DNA of 51,507 nucleotides from Comamonadaceae bacterium (GCA_947476285.1 CANJPU010000033.1:1-51507), one strand, 5' to 3'. Shown: positions 24,136-33,863, numbered from the stretch's first letter. Notes: generated from the sequence alone by a model not told the origin. A program made the numbers and translations.

Positions 24136-24693
24136 TCAGCCCAATCCACCCCATACCGCATTGATATCCGACTCGGCCGAACCAGTGCGCAAGGGCAGCG
24201 GTGTGCAATAACGCCCGGCATTGAAGATCAAGGGCTCACCATGCCCATAGCGAATCTTGTGCACCCGGCCGATGAAAAGCAAATGGTCCCCGCCCTGCAC
24301 CGTGGTCTCGGTCTTGCACTCGAATGTGGCCAGCGCGCCATGCAATAAAGGTGCGCCGCCAAAGCCCTCTTGATACTGCAGCCCCGCGTACTTGTCTGTC
24401 TGAGGCGTGGCAAAGCGGTGCGACATGTCCGACTGATGCGCGGCCAACACGTTAATCGCGAAATGCCCCGCTGCCTCGAACGCGGGCAGAGAGCTCGACT
24501 TGCGCACGATGCTCCACAGGACAAGCGGAGGGTCCAGCGACAATGCGGAAAACGAATTGGCCGTCAAGCCAACGCGCTGGCCATCAGGCGCACGCGCGGT
24601 AATCACCGTCACTCCAGTGGGAAACCGGCCGAGCGCATTGCGCAACTCGCGGCTGTCATGGGTTCCGTCGAGGAGAACTTCGGTCATGTTCAT
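24136..24693 (-). CDS. Flavin reductase (HpaC-like FMN-binding split barrel)
   Basis: A 185-residue flavin reductase domain protein. The N-terminal 'ALGRFPTGVTVITAR' and 'GLTANSFSALSLDPPLVLWSI' are the family hallmarks. It reduces FMN or FAD with NAD(P)H and supplies it to a two-component monooxygenase. The neighbour 24 bases upstream is a luciferase-like monooxygenase, the natural partner. The second luciferase-like enzyme of the window (33864-35177) has no reductase beside it and may share this one. Confidence 0.9.
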   Translation of the reverse strand: MNMTEVLLDGTHDSRELRNALGRFPTGVTVITARAPDGQRVGLTANSFSALSLDPPLVLWSIVRKSSSLPAFEAAGHFAINVLAAHQSDMSHRFATPQTDKYAGLQYQEGFGGAPLLHGALATFECKTETTVQGGDHLLFIGRVHKIRYGHGEPLIFNAGRYCTPLPLRTGSAESDINAVWGGLG

Positions 24694-24717
24694 GGCTGGC
24701 GGTCCAATGTTTCCTTG

Positions 24718-25794
24718 TTACCGGTTAAACAGGGGCAGTACCTTTTCCGCCATCAGTCTCATGGAATTGCGCGCCAGGGCGGGGTCCTTCCAGTCGACAC
24801 CGCCGTAGAGCAGGGTGCCAAACTTGCCGGTCTCTTCTTGCAGCGCATGCAGCTTGTCGGCCACCTGCGATGGCGTGCCCCAGATCATCAGCTTCTCGAA
24901 AGCCTTGTCCAGCGTGACTTCTTCGTCGGGCTGGTCGCGGTGCGTCTTGAACACGCCCAGCGCGCCGCGGCGCTTGAGCTTGTTGTAGAGCGAACGGTAG
25001 TAATAGTAGTAGGGGCCATCGGTGCCCATGCCGTAGGCCTTGGCGGTGGCCTCATCCTCGGCCACGAACACAGTCTTGGCCACCCGCCAATTGGCCGGGT
25101 CAGCCACTCGCCCGCCGCGCTCACAGCCCTCCACATATTTGGCCCAGTGGGTCTTGACCCACTGCGGCAGCAGGAACGGAGCGGAGATCGGGTCCCAGCC
25201 GCGCACCGCCGCTTCGGTGATGCCCTGTGAGAACGGCGCCACGGCCGTCACCACGATGGGTGGGTGCGGGCGCTGCAGCGGCAGCGGAATGGTGCCCATG
25301 CCGGTCTCGGGAATGTGGGTGCGCTCGGTGGAAAGATTCCAGAACTGTCCCTTGATGTTGTAGGGTGGCTTGGTCGTCCACAGTTGCAGCACCTGATTGA
25401 TCGCCTCCAGGAACATCGCCGGCCGGTTCATGTCCATGTTGCCGAAGATCTCGGCATCGGATGGCAGCGCGCCTGGGCTGATGCCGATGTTCAGGCGCCC
25501 GTCGAACATGTGGTCGAGCATGGCCATCTCGCTGGCCACGGCGGCCGGATGGTGGTTGGGCATGTTGAGTGTGCCGGTGCCCAGCCTGATGTTCTTGGTG
25601 ACGCCGATCAGCGAAGCCATGAACAGTGCAGAGGAGGTAATGTTCTCTTCCGGGTCGGTATTGTGCTCACCGCAATAGCCTTCAACGAAACCAAGTTCAT
25701 CGGCCAGGATGAAAGCTTCGCGGTCCTCGCGCAGAGACTGCTGCCAATCTTTCCCGATCGGATGCATGGGCATGGTGAAAAAGCCGAGTTTCAT
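24718..25794 (-). CDS. Luciferase-like (LLM) flavin-dependent monooxygenase 1
   Basis: A 358-residue bacterial-luciferase-like TIM-barrel enzyme using reduced FMN. It starts 'MKLGFFTMPMHPIGKDW' and contains 'RLGTGTLNMPNHHPAAVASE' and 'LDHMFDGRLNIGISPG', typical of alkanal/limonene-type LLM enzymes and type II Baeyer-Villiger oxygenases. The start ATG 25794 overlaps the stop of the upstream BVMO gene as ATGA, fixing the start; the longer open frame is antisense-like text. It forms a two-component system with the downstream flavin reductase. Substrate unknown. Confidence 0.9.
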   Translation of the reverse strand: MKLGFFTMPMHPIGKDWQQSLREDREAFILADELGFVEGYCGEHNTDPEENITSSALFMASLIGVTKNIRLGTGTLNMPNHHPAAVASEMAMLDHMFDGRLNIGISPGALPSDAEIFGNMDMNRPAMFLEAINQVLQLWTTKPPYNIKGQFWNLSTERTHIPETGMGTIPLPLQRPHPPIVVTAVAPFSQGITEAAVRGWDPISAPFLLPQWVKTHWAKYVEGCERGGRVADPANWRVAKTVFVAEDEATAKAYGMGTDGPYYYYYRSLYNKLKRRGALGVFKTHRDQPDEEVTLDKAFEKLMIWGTPSQVADKLHALQEETGKFGTLLYGGVDWKDPALARNSMRLMAEKVLPLFNR

Positions 25795-27404
25795 GATGAC
25801 TCCTGATTGTGCTTGGATGATGATCTGGATATTTGGAAACCTTCGTAGCCTTTGTCGGCGATGTCCTGGCACTCCTTGCGGTAGGCGCCGATCTTGGCCA
25901 CGTAAGGCATGAATACGCGCGGCTTGCCGGGAATGTTGGCGCCCAGAAACCATGAGTTGGCCAGCGGGAACAAGGTCTTGGCCGCCGCCTGGTTCACATG
26001 TTCAACCCATTTGTCTTGCGCCGCCTGGCCAGCTTCGATGGTATCCAGCGCTCGATCGCGCAGGTAAGCGATGCAATCGCAGATCCACTCGACATGGTGC
26101 TCGATGCCCACCACCATGTTGACCAGCACAGAGGGGCTGCCCGCCCCCGTGATGATGAACATATTGGGAAAGCCGTGGGTCATGATGCCCAGATAGGTGC
26201 GCGGGCCATCGGCCCACTGCTGCGCCAGCAACTGCCCCTTGCGACCGCGGATGTCGATGTTGAGCACAGCCCCTGTCAGCGCGTCGTAGCCGGTGGCGCA
26301 GACCAACGCATCGAGCTCGAAACTCTGCTGGCTGGTGACGATGCTGCTTGCTGTCACCGCCTCAATGGGTGTCTTCTTCAGATCGACCAGCCGCACATTG
26401 GGCCGGTTATAGGTTTCGTAGTAGCCGGTGTCCACGCAGATGCGCTTGGTGCCCAGCGGATGATCTGTGGGGCACAGGGATTGCGCCACCTGCGGGTCTT
26501 TGACAATCTCTTTGATGCGCGCTCGGACAAAGTCAGCAATGGTGTCGTTGGACGCCTTGTCGATCATCAGGTCATTGAACGCGTGCACAAAATTGACACC
26601 ACCTTTGTCCCAGCGCCGTTGATACTCGGCCTCGCGCTCTTGCGCGCTTACCTGTGAGGCGGCCTTGTCACTGAATTCATACAGGGTGCCGACCTCGCGC
26701 GCACGGGCGCGATGGGATGCATATTCTCTTTTCCAGGCCTGCTGGGTCTGCGGCTGCAGCGGCCCATTCCAGGCGGGGATCGAGAAATTCGCGGTGCGCT
26801 GGAACACCACGAGGCTGCTGGCTTGCTTTGCCACCTGCGGAATGACTTGTATGCCCGACGAGCCCGTGCCGATGACCCCCACCCGCTGCCCGGAAAAATC
26901 GACGCCCTCTTGCGGCCAGGCACCCGTGTGATAAATCTTGCCTGTGAAGTCGCCAATGCCGGGAATGTCCGGCAGGCGCGGCACCGAAAGCGAGCCCGAG
27001 GCCATGACCAGATAGCGGCACTGCGCCGATTCACCCGACTGCGCCACCACATCCCATAGCCCAGTCTCCTCATCAAAGCGCGCGGCACTGATGCGCGTAT
27101 TGAACTGGATATGCCGGCGCAGATCGAAGCGATCGGCCACATGCTGGATGTAGCGCAAGATCTCAGGCTGCGCCGCGTACTTCTCGGTCCACTCCCACTG
27201 CTGCTCCAATTCGGACGAGAAGGAATACGAATATTGCAGGCTCTGGACGTCGCAGCGCGCGCCGGGGTAACGGTTCCAGAACCACACACCACCCACATCC
27301 GGCGCGGCCTCGTAGACCTTGGCCGACAAACCCATGGCGCGCAGCCGATCAAGCATGTGCAGCCCGGCAAAACCGGCACCGATGATGATTGCGTCGTACT
27401 TCAT
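25791..27404 (-). CDS. Type I Baeyer-Villiger monooxygenase 1
   Basis: A 537-residue FAD/NADPH monooxygenase that inserts oxygen next to a carbonyl to give an ester or lactone. The FAD motif 'IIIGAGFAGLHMLDRLR' is at the N-terminus. The BVMO fingerprint 'FTGKIYHTGAWP' (FxGxxxHxxxWP) is complete, and the NADPH motif is 'VGVIGTGSSGIQVIPQ'. It is of the cyclohexanone monooxygenase type. ATG 27404 was chosen; ATG 27416 four codons earlier is possible. It is clearly homologous to the second BVMO (35837-37465). It follows livG by 36 bases. Confidence 0.93.
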   Translation of the reverse strand: MKYDAIIIGAGFAGLHMLDRLRAMGLSAKVYEAAPDVGGVWFWNRYPGARCDVQSLQYSYSFSSELEQQWEWTEKYAAQPEILRYIQHVADRFDLRRHIQFNTRISAARFDEETGLWDVVAQSGESAQCRYLVMASGSLSVPRLPDIPGIGDFTGKIYHTGAWPQEGVDFSGQRVGVIGTGSSGIQVIPQVAKQASSLVVFQRTANFSIPAWNGPLQPQTQQAWKREYASHRARAREVGTLYEFSDKAASQVSAQEREAEYQRRWDKGGVNFVHAFNDLMIDKASNDTIADFVRARIKEIVKDPQVAQSLCPTDHPLGTKRICVDTGYYETYNRPNVRLVDLKKTPIEAVTASSIVTSQQSFELDALVCATGYDALTGAVLNIDIRGRKGQLLAQQWADGPRTYLGIMTHGFPNMFIITGAGSPSVLVNMVVGIEHHVEWICDCIAYLRDRALDTIEAGQAAQDKWVEHVNQAAAKTLFPLANSWFLGANIPGKPRVFMPYVAKIGAYRKECQDIADKGYEGFQISRSSSKHNQESS

Positions 27405-27440
27405 GCGCTCTTGCATCCTTTCCTCATGGCTCCAAAATGA

Positions 27441-28235
27441 TCAGGCCGCCAGTGCCGCTGGGGCACCGTGGCTGGTGCCCAGATAAGCGGCGATGACGAC
27501 TTCGTCCGCCTGCACCTGTGCGGGCGTGCCTTCGGAGATCTTTCGACCAAAATCGAGCACCACTATTTTGTCGGATATGTCCATGATGACAGGAATGTCA
27601 TGCTCGACAATCAGAAAACTCATACCAAAGCGTTGCTGCACCCGACGGATAAGCTCTGTCATCGCGATTTTTTCAGATCCACTCATGCCAGCCATCGGTT
27701 CATCGAGCAAAACCAGCCGCGCCTTTTGCATCAAGGCGCGCGCGAACTCGACCTGTTTTTGCTTGCCGTAGGACAGCTCGCCGGGCAGCAAATCAGCCGT
27801 GTCCAGCATGCCCAGGAAGTCGAGCACTTCATCGGCTGCGGCCACGGCGGCCCGCTGTTCGGCCCGCGCGCGCGGCGACAAAAATGCACCCTGCAGCAAA
27901 CCAGACGACCCTTGTCGGTAGGCGCCCACAAGCAGGTTCTCACGCACCGTGAGTCCTGCAAACAAAGCCAGGTTCTGGAAGGTGCGCGCGATGCCGTGGC
28001 GCGAGACCTTGTGCGCGGCCAAAGCGGTGATGTCCGCGCCGTCAAAGCTCACACGCCCAGCAGTGGGCCGGTACATGCCAGTGACGCAATTGAACAGCGT
28101 GGTCTTGCCGGCTCCGTTGGGGCCGATCACAGAAGTGATGGAGCCCGCATCCATGGTGAAGGACACATTGTCCAGCGCCATCAGGCCCTGGAACTTCATC
28201 TGAAGCGAGGAGACTTCGAGCAGAACTGTCGTCAT
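27441..28235 (-). CDS. livG: LIV-type ABC transporter ATPase, LivG-like
   Basis: A 264-residue ATPase of the branched-chain amino acid importer family (HAAT). It shows Walker A 'GPNGAGKTTL', signature 'ELSYGKQKQVEFARAL' and Walker B 'LVLLDEPMAGMSG', and the family C-terminus 'GTSHG'. The start overlaps the livF stop by four bases (ATGA). It works with LivF on the membrane pair LivHM and receptor LivK of the same run. The name reflects family only; the solute is probably the island's substrate rather than an amino acid. Confidence 0.9.
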   Translation of the reverse strand: MTTVLLEVSSLQMKFQGLMALDNVSFTMDAGSITSVIGPNGAGKTTLFNCVTGMYRPTAGRVSFDGADITALAAHKVSRHGIARTFQNLALFAGLTVRENLLVGAYRQGSSGLLQGAFLSPRARAEQRAAVAAADEVLDFLGMLDTADLLPGELSYGKQKQVEFARALMQKARLVLLDEPMAGMSGSEKIAMTELIRRVQQRFGMSFLIVEHDIPVIMDISDKIVVLDFGRKISEGTPAQVQADEVVIAAYLGTSHGAPAALAA

Positions 28236-29011
28236 GTCTGAGCACGCTCCACCATGACAGCGGCGGCCGGCTGCTTGCGCGCGCTGCCCAGGTAGGACTC
28301 CTTGATGAGGTCGCTAGAGGCCACTTCTTCGGCCGTGCCAGACAGCGCGATGCGGCCGCGCTCGATCACATACGCTGTGGCCGCGAACTCCAATGCGATG
28401 CGTGCGTTCTGTTCAACAATCAGCATCGATGTACCCAGCGTGCGGCCCACCACGATGAGCTGCTTGTAGATGGCCTCCACGATGAGTGGCGCAAGCCCAA
28501 GCGAGAGCTCGTCCACCAACAAGAGCCGCGGGCTGGCGATGAGCGCACGGCCCAGCGCCAGCATCTGCTGCTCACCACCCGACAACCAACCTGCGGCCTG
28601 CTTGCGCCGCTCCTGCAAACGCGGGAACAGCTCGTACACCGCTTCCAGTCGTTCTTTTACCTTGGAGCGCGGCAGCAGGGCCGCGCCCACCGCCAGGTTG
28701 TCTTCGACGTTCAGCTGCTTGAAGATGAGGCGCCCCTCAGGCACCTGCGCCATGCCCATGCGCACCAGCTTGTGGGCTGGCTGGCCCTGAATCGGCTGGC
28801 CGTCCAGGTTGATGCTGCCACCCGTCACATGCCCGTGGTGCAGAGACAAGAGGCCAGTGACAGCGCGGATCAGCGTTGTCTTGCCCGCACCGTTGGCACC
28901 CAGCAAGGCAACGATGCTGCCTTTGGGAACAGAAAGGCTCACGTCCTCCAGTGCCAGGCCCTTGCGTGCATAGCCAACCGACAGTCCCTTGACTTCAAGA
29001 ATGGTTTCCAT
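28232..29011 (-). CDS. livF: LIV-type ABC transporter ATPase, LivF-like
   Basis: A 259-residue ATPase with Walker A 'GANGAGKTTLIRAVTGL', signature 'WLSGGEQQMLALGRAL' and Walker B 'LLLVDELSLGLAP'. The Glu-Leu in place of Glu-Pro after Walker B is common in LivF. The ATG at 29011 shares one base with the livM stop (TGATG), so it is translationally coupled; a TTG one codon earlier is not needed. Second ATPase of the importer. Confidence 0.9.
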   Translation of the reverse strand: METILEVKGLSVGYARKGLALEDVSLSVPKGSIVALLGANGAGKTTLIRAVTGLLSLHHGHVTGGSINLDGQPIQGQPAHKLVRMGMAQVPEGRLIFKQLNVEDNLAVGAALLPRSKVKERLEAVYELFPRLQERRKQAAGWLSGGEQQMLALGRALIASPRLLLVDELSLGLAPLIVEAIYKQLIVVGRTLGTSMLIVEQNARIALEFAATAYVIERGRIALSGTAEEVASSDLIKESYLGSARKQPAAAVMVERAQT

Positions 29012-30102
29012 CAATCACCCCGCCCGGACATGAAGCGTGCCTTCAATTGCCGACCCAGACCCGCAATGCCGCTGGGTGCGAAGATCAGCAAGACGATGAC
29101 CAGGGTGCCAAAGAGTGCCTGCACGAACTGCGCCCTGTGGTCTATCAGCAAGGCGCGCACGATGCCGGTGCTTCCAGTAGCCTGTGCAGCGAAGCCAGTG
29201 ATGACAGAAGGCAGCAGCAGCCAGATCGCCGAGCCAACCAGCGCACCGGGCAATGAGCCCATGCCGCCGATGATGATGATGGCAATGAACTGAATCGCGA
29301 AATTGATGTTGAAGATCTCGGAGGTGACGTTGGTCATGAGATAGGCATACAGCGCGCCAGCCACTGCGGCGATGGCCGAGCTAAACGCAAAGGCCTTCAG
29401 GCGCAGGATGCGCACATCCACACCCACCGAGGTGGTCGCCAGCTCATGGTCGCGCATGGCCATCATCGCCCTGCCCTCGCGGGTACGCAAAGTATTGCGC
29501 AGGCCCCAGTACACCAGTGCCACCAGCGGCAGCAGGAAGAAATACCAGCGCGTGGAGTTGCTAAGCTCAAATGGACCCAGCATGGCGGGCTTGTAGGGTA
29601 CGCCCACCACGTCAAAGAACTTGAACTGATACTCCAGAAACGCGAACACCACCACGTAGTGCACAGCGAAAGTGGAGAGCACAAAATACAGTCCACGCAC
29701 CCGTAGCGAAGGCAGACCCGCCAGCAGCCCGGCAACCGAGCCCACCACTGCGGCCGAGAGCAGAACCAGCGGAAACGGCCAGCCCCACTGGGTGCCAGTG
29801 ATAGCCGCCGTCATGGCGCCCACGCAGTAGAAGGCCGCATGGCCGATGGAAATCAGCCCGGCCGAACCAGTGAGGTAGTTCAACGACATGGCCCCCAGCA
29901 TGGTGATGAGCATCAGGTTGATCTGCGTCAGGCCCAGATTGAGCAACTGCATGTTGGACAGGCGCACACCGAAAATGGCGCGCTCGGTGAGCAGCACCGG
30001 CAGGTAGCACAGCAAGGCAATGACCACAGCCAGCCCCAACAGGTGCATTGGCTTGATGGCGCGCGCGGGCTTGGTGGCGACGGACAGCGTTGGGGTGGTC
30101 AT
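29011..30102 (-). CDS. livM: LIV-type ABC transporter permease, LivM-like
   Basis: A 363-residue inner-membrane permease with about nine to ten hydrophobic segments. It shows the family loop 'GRAMMAMRDHELATTSVGVD' and 'LKAFAFSSAIAAVAGALYAY', the EAA-like region that contacts the ATPases. The start at ATG 30102 has a GGGAGA ribosome binding site; a TTG overlapping the livH stop would add eight residues. It pairs with LivH. Confidence 0.9.
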   Translation of the reverse strand: MTTPTLSVATKPARAIKPMHLLGLAVVIALLCYLPVLLTERAIFGVRLSNMQLLNLGLTQINLMLITMLGAMSLNYLTGSAGLISIGHAAFYCVGAMTAAITGTQWGWPFPLVLLSAAVVGSVAGLLAGLPSLRVRGLYFVLSTFAVHYVVVFAFLEYQFKFFDVVGVPYKPAMLGPFELSNSTRWYFFLLPLVALVYWGLRNTLRTREGRAMMAMRDHELATTSVGVDVRILRLKAFAFSSAIAAVAGALYAYLMTNVTSEIFNINFAIQFIAIIIIGGMGSLPGALVGSAIWLLLPSVITGFAAQATGSTGIVRALLIDHRAQFVQALFGTLVIVLLIFAPSGIAGLGRQLKARFMSGRGD

Positions 30103-30122
30103 GAAATGGTCTCCCGGAAACG

Positions 30123-30989
30123 TCAAACGCGTCCAAGCTCCTTTTGACCGAACAAGCCCCAGGGGCGAACCAGCAGGATCACCAGCAACAGGCTGTAGAT
30201 CAGGATGTCGCTCGATTTGGGCGAGATGTATGTGGCAGCGAGTTGCTCGATGATGCCCACCAGCAAGCCGCCCACAATGGCACCGGGAATGCTCTGCATG
30301 CCGCCGATCACCACCGCAGGCAAGGCCAGCAAGCCAATGCTCTCCAGGTCGGTCGAAGCAATCTGCAACTGGCCAAGGAACACGCCGCCAATGGCCGCCA
30401 GCGTGCTGCCGATGGCCCAGGCCAGGCGGTTCATGACATTGACGTTCACGCCTGAGACAACGGCCGCCTCATGCCCATCGGCCGTGGCGCGCATCAGCAG
30501 CCCAACCGAGGTGAACTTGAAGAAGGCGCCAAAGCCAGCCATGCAGGCCCAGCTCACCAGCGCTGCAGTCAGGTGCAACTGCGAAATGCGCACATCGCCC
30601 AGAAGGAAAATCCCAGTGGGCAATGGCGTGGTCAGGTTGCGACCCTGGGGACCGTAGATGATTTCGATCACCGCGCGCATCACGATCGACAAGGCGATGG
30701 TGACCATGATGACCGAGAGCATGGGCCGGCCCGACAAGGGTTGGATCAAGAGAATGTGGATCACCACACCCAGCAATGCAGCCGCCCCAATGATGCCGAT
30801 GACTGCCAGCGCAAAGGGAAGCTGCATCAGGGTGATGGTGGTCACTGCGAAGAACGCACCGCAGACCACGAACATGCCCTGGGCAAAGTTGAATACGTCC
30901 GTTGCCTTGAAGACAACGGCGAACCCCAGTGCCACCAGGCCATAAATGCTGCCCAATGCCAAACCGCTGAACAGGACTTGAGCAAGCAT
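30123..30989 (-). CDS. livH: LIV-type ABC transporter permease, LivH-like
   Basis: A 288-residue permease with the usual opening 'GLALGSIYGLVALGFAVVFKATDVFNFAQG' pattern, eight or so membrane helices and the EAA-like 'NRLAWAIGSTLAAIGGVFLG'. Length is standard. It follows livK by 30 bases and leads the membrane part of the importer. Confidence 0.9.
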   Translation of the reverse strand: MLAQVLFSGLALGSIYGLVALGFAVVFKATDVFNFAQGMFVVCGAFFAVTTITLMQLPFALAVIGIIGAAALLGVVIHILLIQPLSGRPMLSVIMVTIALSIVMRAVIEIIYGPQGRNLTTPLPTGIFLLGDVRISQLHLTAALVSWACMAGFGAFFKFTSVGLLMRATADGHEAAVVSGVNVNVMNRLAWAIGSTLAAIGGVFLGQLQIASTDLESIGLLALPAVVIGGMQSIPGAIVGGLLVGIIEQLAATYISPKSSDILIYSLLLVILLVRPWGLFGQKELGRV

Positions 30990-31019
30990 GTGGTGCCTTC
31001 GTTGCGACGGGGTTGGAGC

Positions 31020-32249
31020 TTACTTCGTGTACTTGGCGTAGTCGCTGTACTCGCCGTAGTGCTTGAACTTCTTGGTTGTGTAGTCGTAACCGAAGATCTT
31101 CAACACTTTCGGGCCGATGTGGTCGGTGCGGGTGTAGTGGATCGGTGCGGCCAGGCCCTTGCTGTCAACCACGAAGCCCTTGTCCAGTGCGTCCACCAGC
31201 TTGGCGCGGGTCGGCTCCTTGCCGGCGCGGCCCAGTGACTCGGCAGCCATTTGCGCGACCACCCAGCCGGCCACGTAGTTGATGTCTTCCTTCATCGCGC
31301 TGTTGCCCACCTTGTCGGCGAAGGCCGACATTTCCTTGTTGCCCGGGGTCTGGTCAGAGCCGCCCGGTGTGAAGCAACTCACGAAGGTGTAGTTGGCGCC
31401 GGCCTCCGGGCCCATGGCGTTGAACATCTGCGGCGAACCCAGATAGGAGATGCCGAACACCGGCGTCTTCAGACCATAGGCCTGCATGCCCTTCATGGTG
31501 GAGATGGAAGTATTGGACACACCGTAGGTGGTGATCAGGTCGGGCTTGGCCGCCTGGATTTCAAGAACCTGGGGCGTGGCATCCACTGCAGTCACCTTCA
31601 TGGTGACCATGCTGGCGGTGCCGCCGTACTTGGCGACCACTTCCTTGACGTACTCGAAGTACTCCTTGCCGCCCGCGCTTTCAATGGCGACCACCATGAC
31701 CTTGGGGTTCTTCAGCTTGAGCTTCTCGGTGTAGTAGCCAATGCCGGTCTGGGCCATTTCCTTGTAGCCGCAAAAGCCGTTGTACACGACCGGTGTCACA
31801 GGCTCGGACAAAGCCCTGGTGGGGGTATAGGTGCCGACAATGGGCACCTTGCCGGACTTGATGATGCCGGCCAGCGCAACCTGCGAAGCAGACGTGCCCA
31901 TGCCAGAGATGGCGATCACCGGGGTCTGGCTGACCAGCTTCTCGAACACGATCTTGTCGGTCGCGGCGTTGTAGCGGTTGTCCTCAGCCAGCACATTGAC
32001 CTTGCGACCATGAATGCCACCGGCCTCGTTGACCTTGCGCATGTAATCCTGGAAGCCCTTGACCCAGATGGCCTGCGAGGCCGAGGTCGGGCCGCTCATG
32101 TCCATGTTCACGCCCCAATCGACTCGATCTTTGTAGACGCCGTCGCCCGGCGCTTCGAAGGCGCTGGCAGACAGGGAAAGGCTGCCCAGGCCAAAGGCCA
32201 CGGCATACCCCAGGGACGAGGCGATCAGCCCCGGTTTCATTGACTTCAT
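31020..32249 (-). CDS. livK: LIV-type ABC transporter substrate-binding protein, LivK-like
   Basis: A 409-residue periplasmic receptor of the peripla_BP_6 family. The start is ATG 32249 behind TAAGGAGACCGCA; the signal peptide runs to about residue 31 ('SLSLSASAFEAP'). The mature part shows 'VDWGVNMDMSGPTSASQ', 'KVNVLAEDNRYNA' and a second lobe rich in Tyr/Phe, typical of receptors for aromatic or carboxylic ligands. It is the first gene of the long leftward run, so its promoter (32250-32434) controls the whole run. Confidence 0.9.
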   Translation of the reverse strand: MKSMKPGLIASSLGYAVAFGLGSLSLSASAFEAPGDGVYKDRVDWGVNMDMSGPTSASQAIWVKGFQDYMRKVNEAGGIHGRKVNVLAEDNRYNAATDKIVFEKLVSQTPVIAISGMGTSASQVALAGIIKSGKVPIVGTYTPTRALSEPVTPVVYNGFCGYKEMAQTGIGYYTEKLKLKNPKVMVVAIESAGGKEYFEYVKEVVAKYGGTASMVTMKVTAVDATPQVLEIQAAKPDLITTYGVSNTSISTMKGMQAYGLKTPVFGISYLGSPQMFNAMGPEAGANYTFVSCFTPGGSDQTPGNKEMSAFADKVGNSAMKEDINYVAGWVVAQMAAESLGRAGKEPTRAKLVDALDKGFVVDSKGLAAPIHYTRTDHIGPKVLKIFGYDYTTKKFKHYGEYSDYAKYTK

Positions 32250-32326
32250 TGCGGTCTCCTTAGATTTGCACGCATTGCGCGTGACTTGTTCACAAAACAA
32301 ACAACCAACCAAAAGAATGGCTGACA

Positions 32327-32365
32327 AATTCGAATTATCGAAATCTAGTTTGGATTTTCGAAAAT
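32327..32365 (-). promoter_or_regulatory. Candidate IclR-type operators upstream of the livK run
   Basis: Two dyads lie 78-116 bases upstream of livK: 32327-32344 contains TTCG-AATTAT-CGAA, and 32354-32365 is the perfect palindrome ATTTTCGAAAAT. The intergenic region 32250-32434 serves only this run, since the SDR gene on the other side ends here. The same TTCG-N6-CGAA form recurs at three other promoters of the island. Confidence 0.55.
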
Positions 32366-32434
32366 TCTATCATCAAGCCCGTTTTAAGCAATATGGACTT
32401 TTCATCAAAACGGGACTGTTCGCGTCGCCCGACG

Positions 32435-33166
32435 TCACAGCGCAGCGCCCCCATCCATTGCCACTTCCGAACCGGTCATGTACACGCTGTCGTCGGACAG
32501 CAGAAACGCCACCAGCCCAGCGATTTCTTCAGGCGTGCCCAGGCGCTTCATTGGCACCTGCTGCACGCGGCGCAGGTTCTCCTCACGGCTGCGCACATTG
32601 AGCATGTCGGTGTCAATGGGACCTGGGTGGACCGAGTTGACCCGGATGTTCTTGGGCGCCAGCTCCAGCGCGGCGCCCTTGGTCATGCCGCGCACCGCCC
32701 ACTTGCTCGCGGTGTACGCAATTGCATTGCCTGCGCTGCGCAAGGCAACGGTGGAAGACATGTTGACGATGGCGCCGCTGCCGGTGCGCTCAAAGGCTGC
32801 CACCACTTCGCGCATGCCCAGAAAAGTGCCCAACTGGTTGATGCGAATGTGCCGTTCATATTCGGCTGTCTCCGTGTCCACCAATGGCAGTGGCTTGTAG
32901 ACACCGGCGTTGTTGACCAGCCCGTGCAGCTTGCCCAGGCTCTCGGCCCGTGCGACGGCGCTGCGCCACTGCATCTCATCGGTCACATCCAGATGCACAT
33001 ACACGCATGACGGGCCCAGCTCAGAGGCCAATGCCTGCCCTTGCTCATCGAGCAGATCGCCGATCACCACAGTGGCGCCCTGTGCCACCAGCAGCCTGGC
33101 CTGCGCGGCGCCCAGGCCGCGGGCACCACCCGAAATCAGAAATACCCTGTCAGTCATTCGCCCCAT
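32435..33166 (-). CDS. Short-chain dehydrogenase/reductase
   Basis: A 243-residue classical SDR. The cofactor motif is 'LISGGARGLGAAQA', the 'NNAG' motif is present, and the catalytic set is Ser in 'MSSTVAL' with 'YTASK'. 'IGDLLDEQG' with Asp after the second strand favours NAD(H). It most likely interconverts an alcohol and the ketone that a BVMO then attacks. The start at ATG 33166 has a GAGGAAG site. It is the last gene of the second leftward set, after tetR. Confidence 0.9.
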   Translation of the reverse strand: MGRMTDRVFLISGGARGLGAAQARLLVAQGATVVIGDLLDEQGQALASELGPSCVYVHLDVTDEMQWRSAVARAESLGKLHGLVNNAGVYKPLPLVDTETAEYERHIRINQLGTFLGMREVVAAFERTGSGAIVNMSSTVALRSAGNAIAYTASKWAVRGMTKGAALELAPKNIRVNSVHPGPIDTDMLNVRSREENLRRVQQVPMKRLGTPEEIAGLVAFLLSDDSVYMTGSEVAMDGGAAL

Positions 33167-33202
33167 GATGTCTTCCTCTGCGGCTCTCGCCTTGCTGTGG
33201 TT

Positions 33203-33859
33203 TCAGATATGCGCTGGTTCGGCTGTGCGCACGGCGCCTGTGGATGCGGCTCTTGCGTGTGTCCTCCCCAGCACCAACTCACAGATCCGGTCCGCGGTCT
33301 CTTCAGGTGCAAACCGTCCCTCGGGCCGGTACCAGATGTGGCACCAGCTCACGATGCCGCCAATGGCCAGCGCGGTGATCTGCGGATCTTCAATGGTGAG
33401 GTCGCCGTCTGCATGCCCCCGAATCAGCAAGGCAGTGAACTTTCTGTCGAACTCGCGCCGCATGCTGTTGATAGCCTGCGCATCGGCAGGCAGCAAATGC
33501 TTTTGCTCGCGGCTGTAGATGGTGAGGTTGCGTTGGTTGCGCAGCACCGCCAGCACAAAATCGTGCACAAAAATGCGCAACTTGGCGCCGGCTGCGCCCG
33601 GCGAGGCCAGCACCCGATCCAGCACCAGAAGTGACGAGCGAATGCCGCGCGAGCAGATCTCGGCCAGCAGCTCGCTCTTGGCGCCAAAACGGGCGTAGAT
33701 GAATGGCTTGGTCACCTTGAGCTTTTCGGCCACCGCATCCATGCTGGTGTTGCCAAACCCACGGCTGTGGAAGAGATCGGCAGCCACTTCAATGACACGC
33801 TCACGCTTGAGCTGCTGCACCTGCTCGCGGATGCCGTCGTCGGACTGCGCCAGATTCAT
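33203..33859 (-). CDS. TetR/AcrR-family transcriptional regulator
   Basis: A 218-residue repressor-type regulator. The N-terminal helix-turn-helix is 'FGNTSMDAVAEKLKVTKPFIYARFGAKSELL' in pattern, followed by an all-helical ligand domain. It is placed between the LLM 2 gene (4-base gap) and the SDR gene (36-base gap), so it is co-transcribed with the enzymes it probably controls. Candidate operators with GTATC-N5-GATAC symmetry lie upstream of the operon at 35763-35800. Confidence 0.9.
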   Translation of the reverse strand: MNLAQSDDGIREQVQQLKRERVIEVAADLFHSRGFGNTSMDAVAEKLKVTKPFIYARFGAKSELLAEICSRGIRSSLLVLDRVLASPGAAGAKLRIFVHDFVLAVLRNQRNLTIYSREQKHLLPADAQAINSMRREFDRKFTALLIRGHADGDLTIEDPQITALAIGGIVSWCHIWYRPEGRFAPEETADRICELVLGRTHARAASTGAVRTAEPAHI

Positions 33860-33863
33860 GATG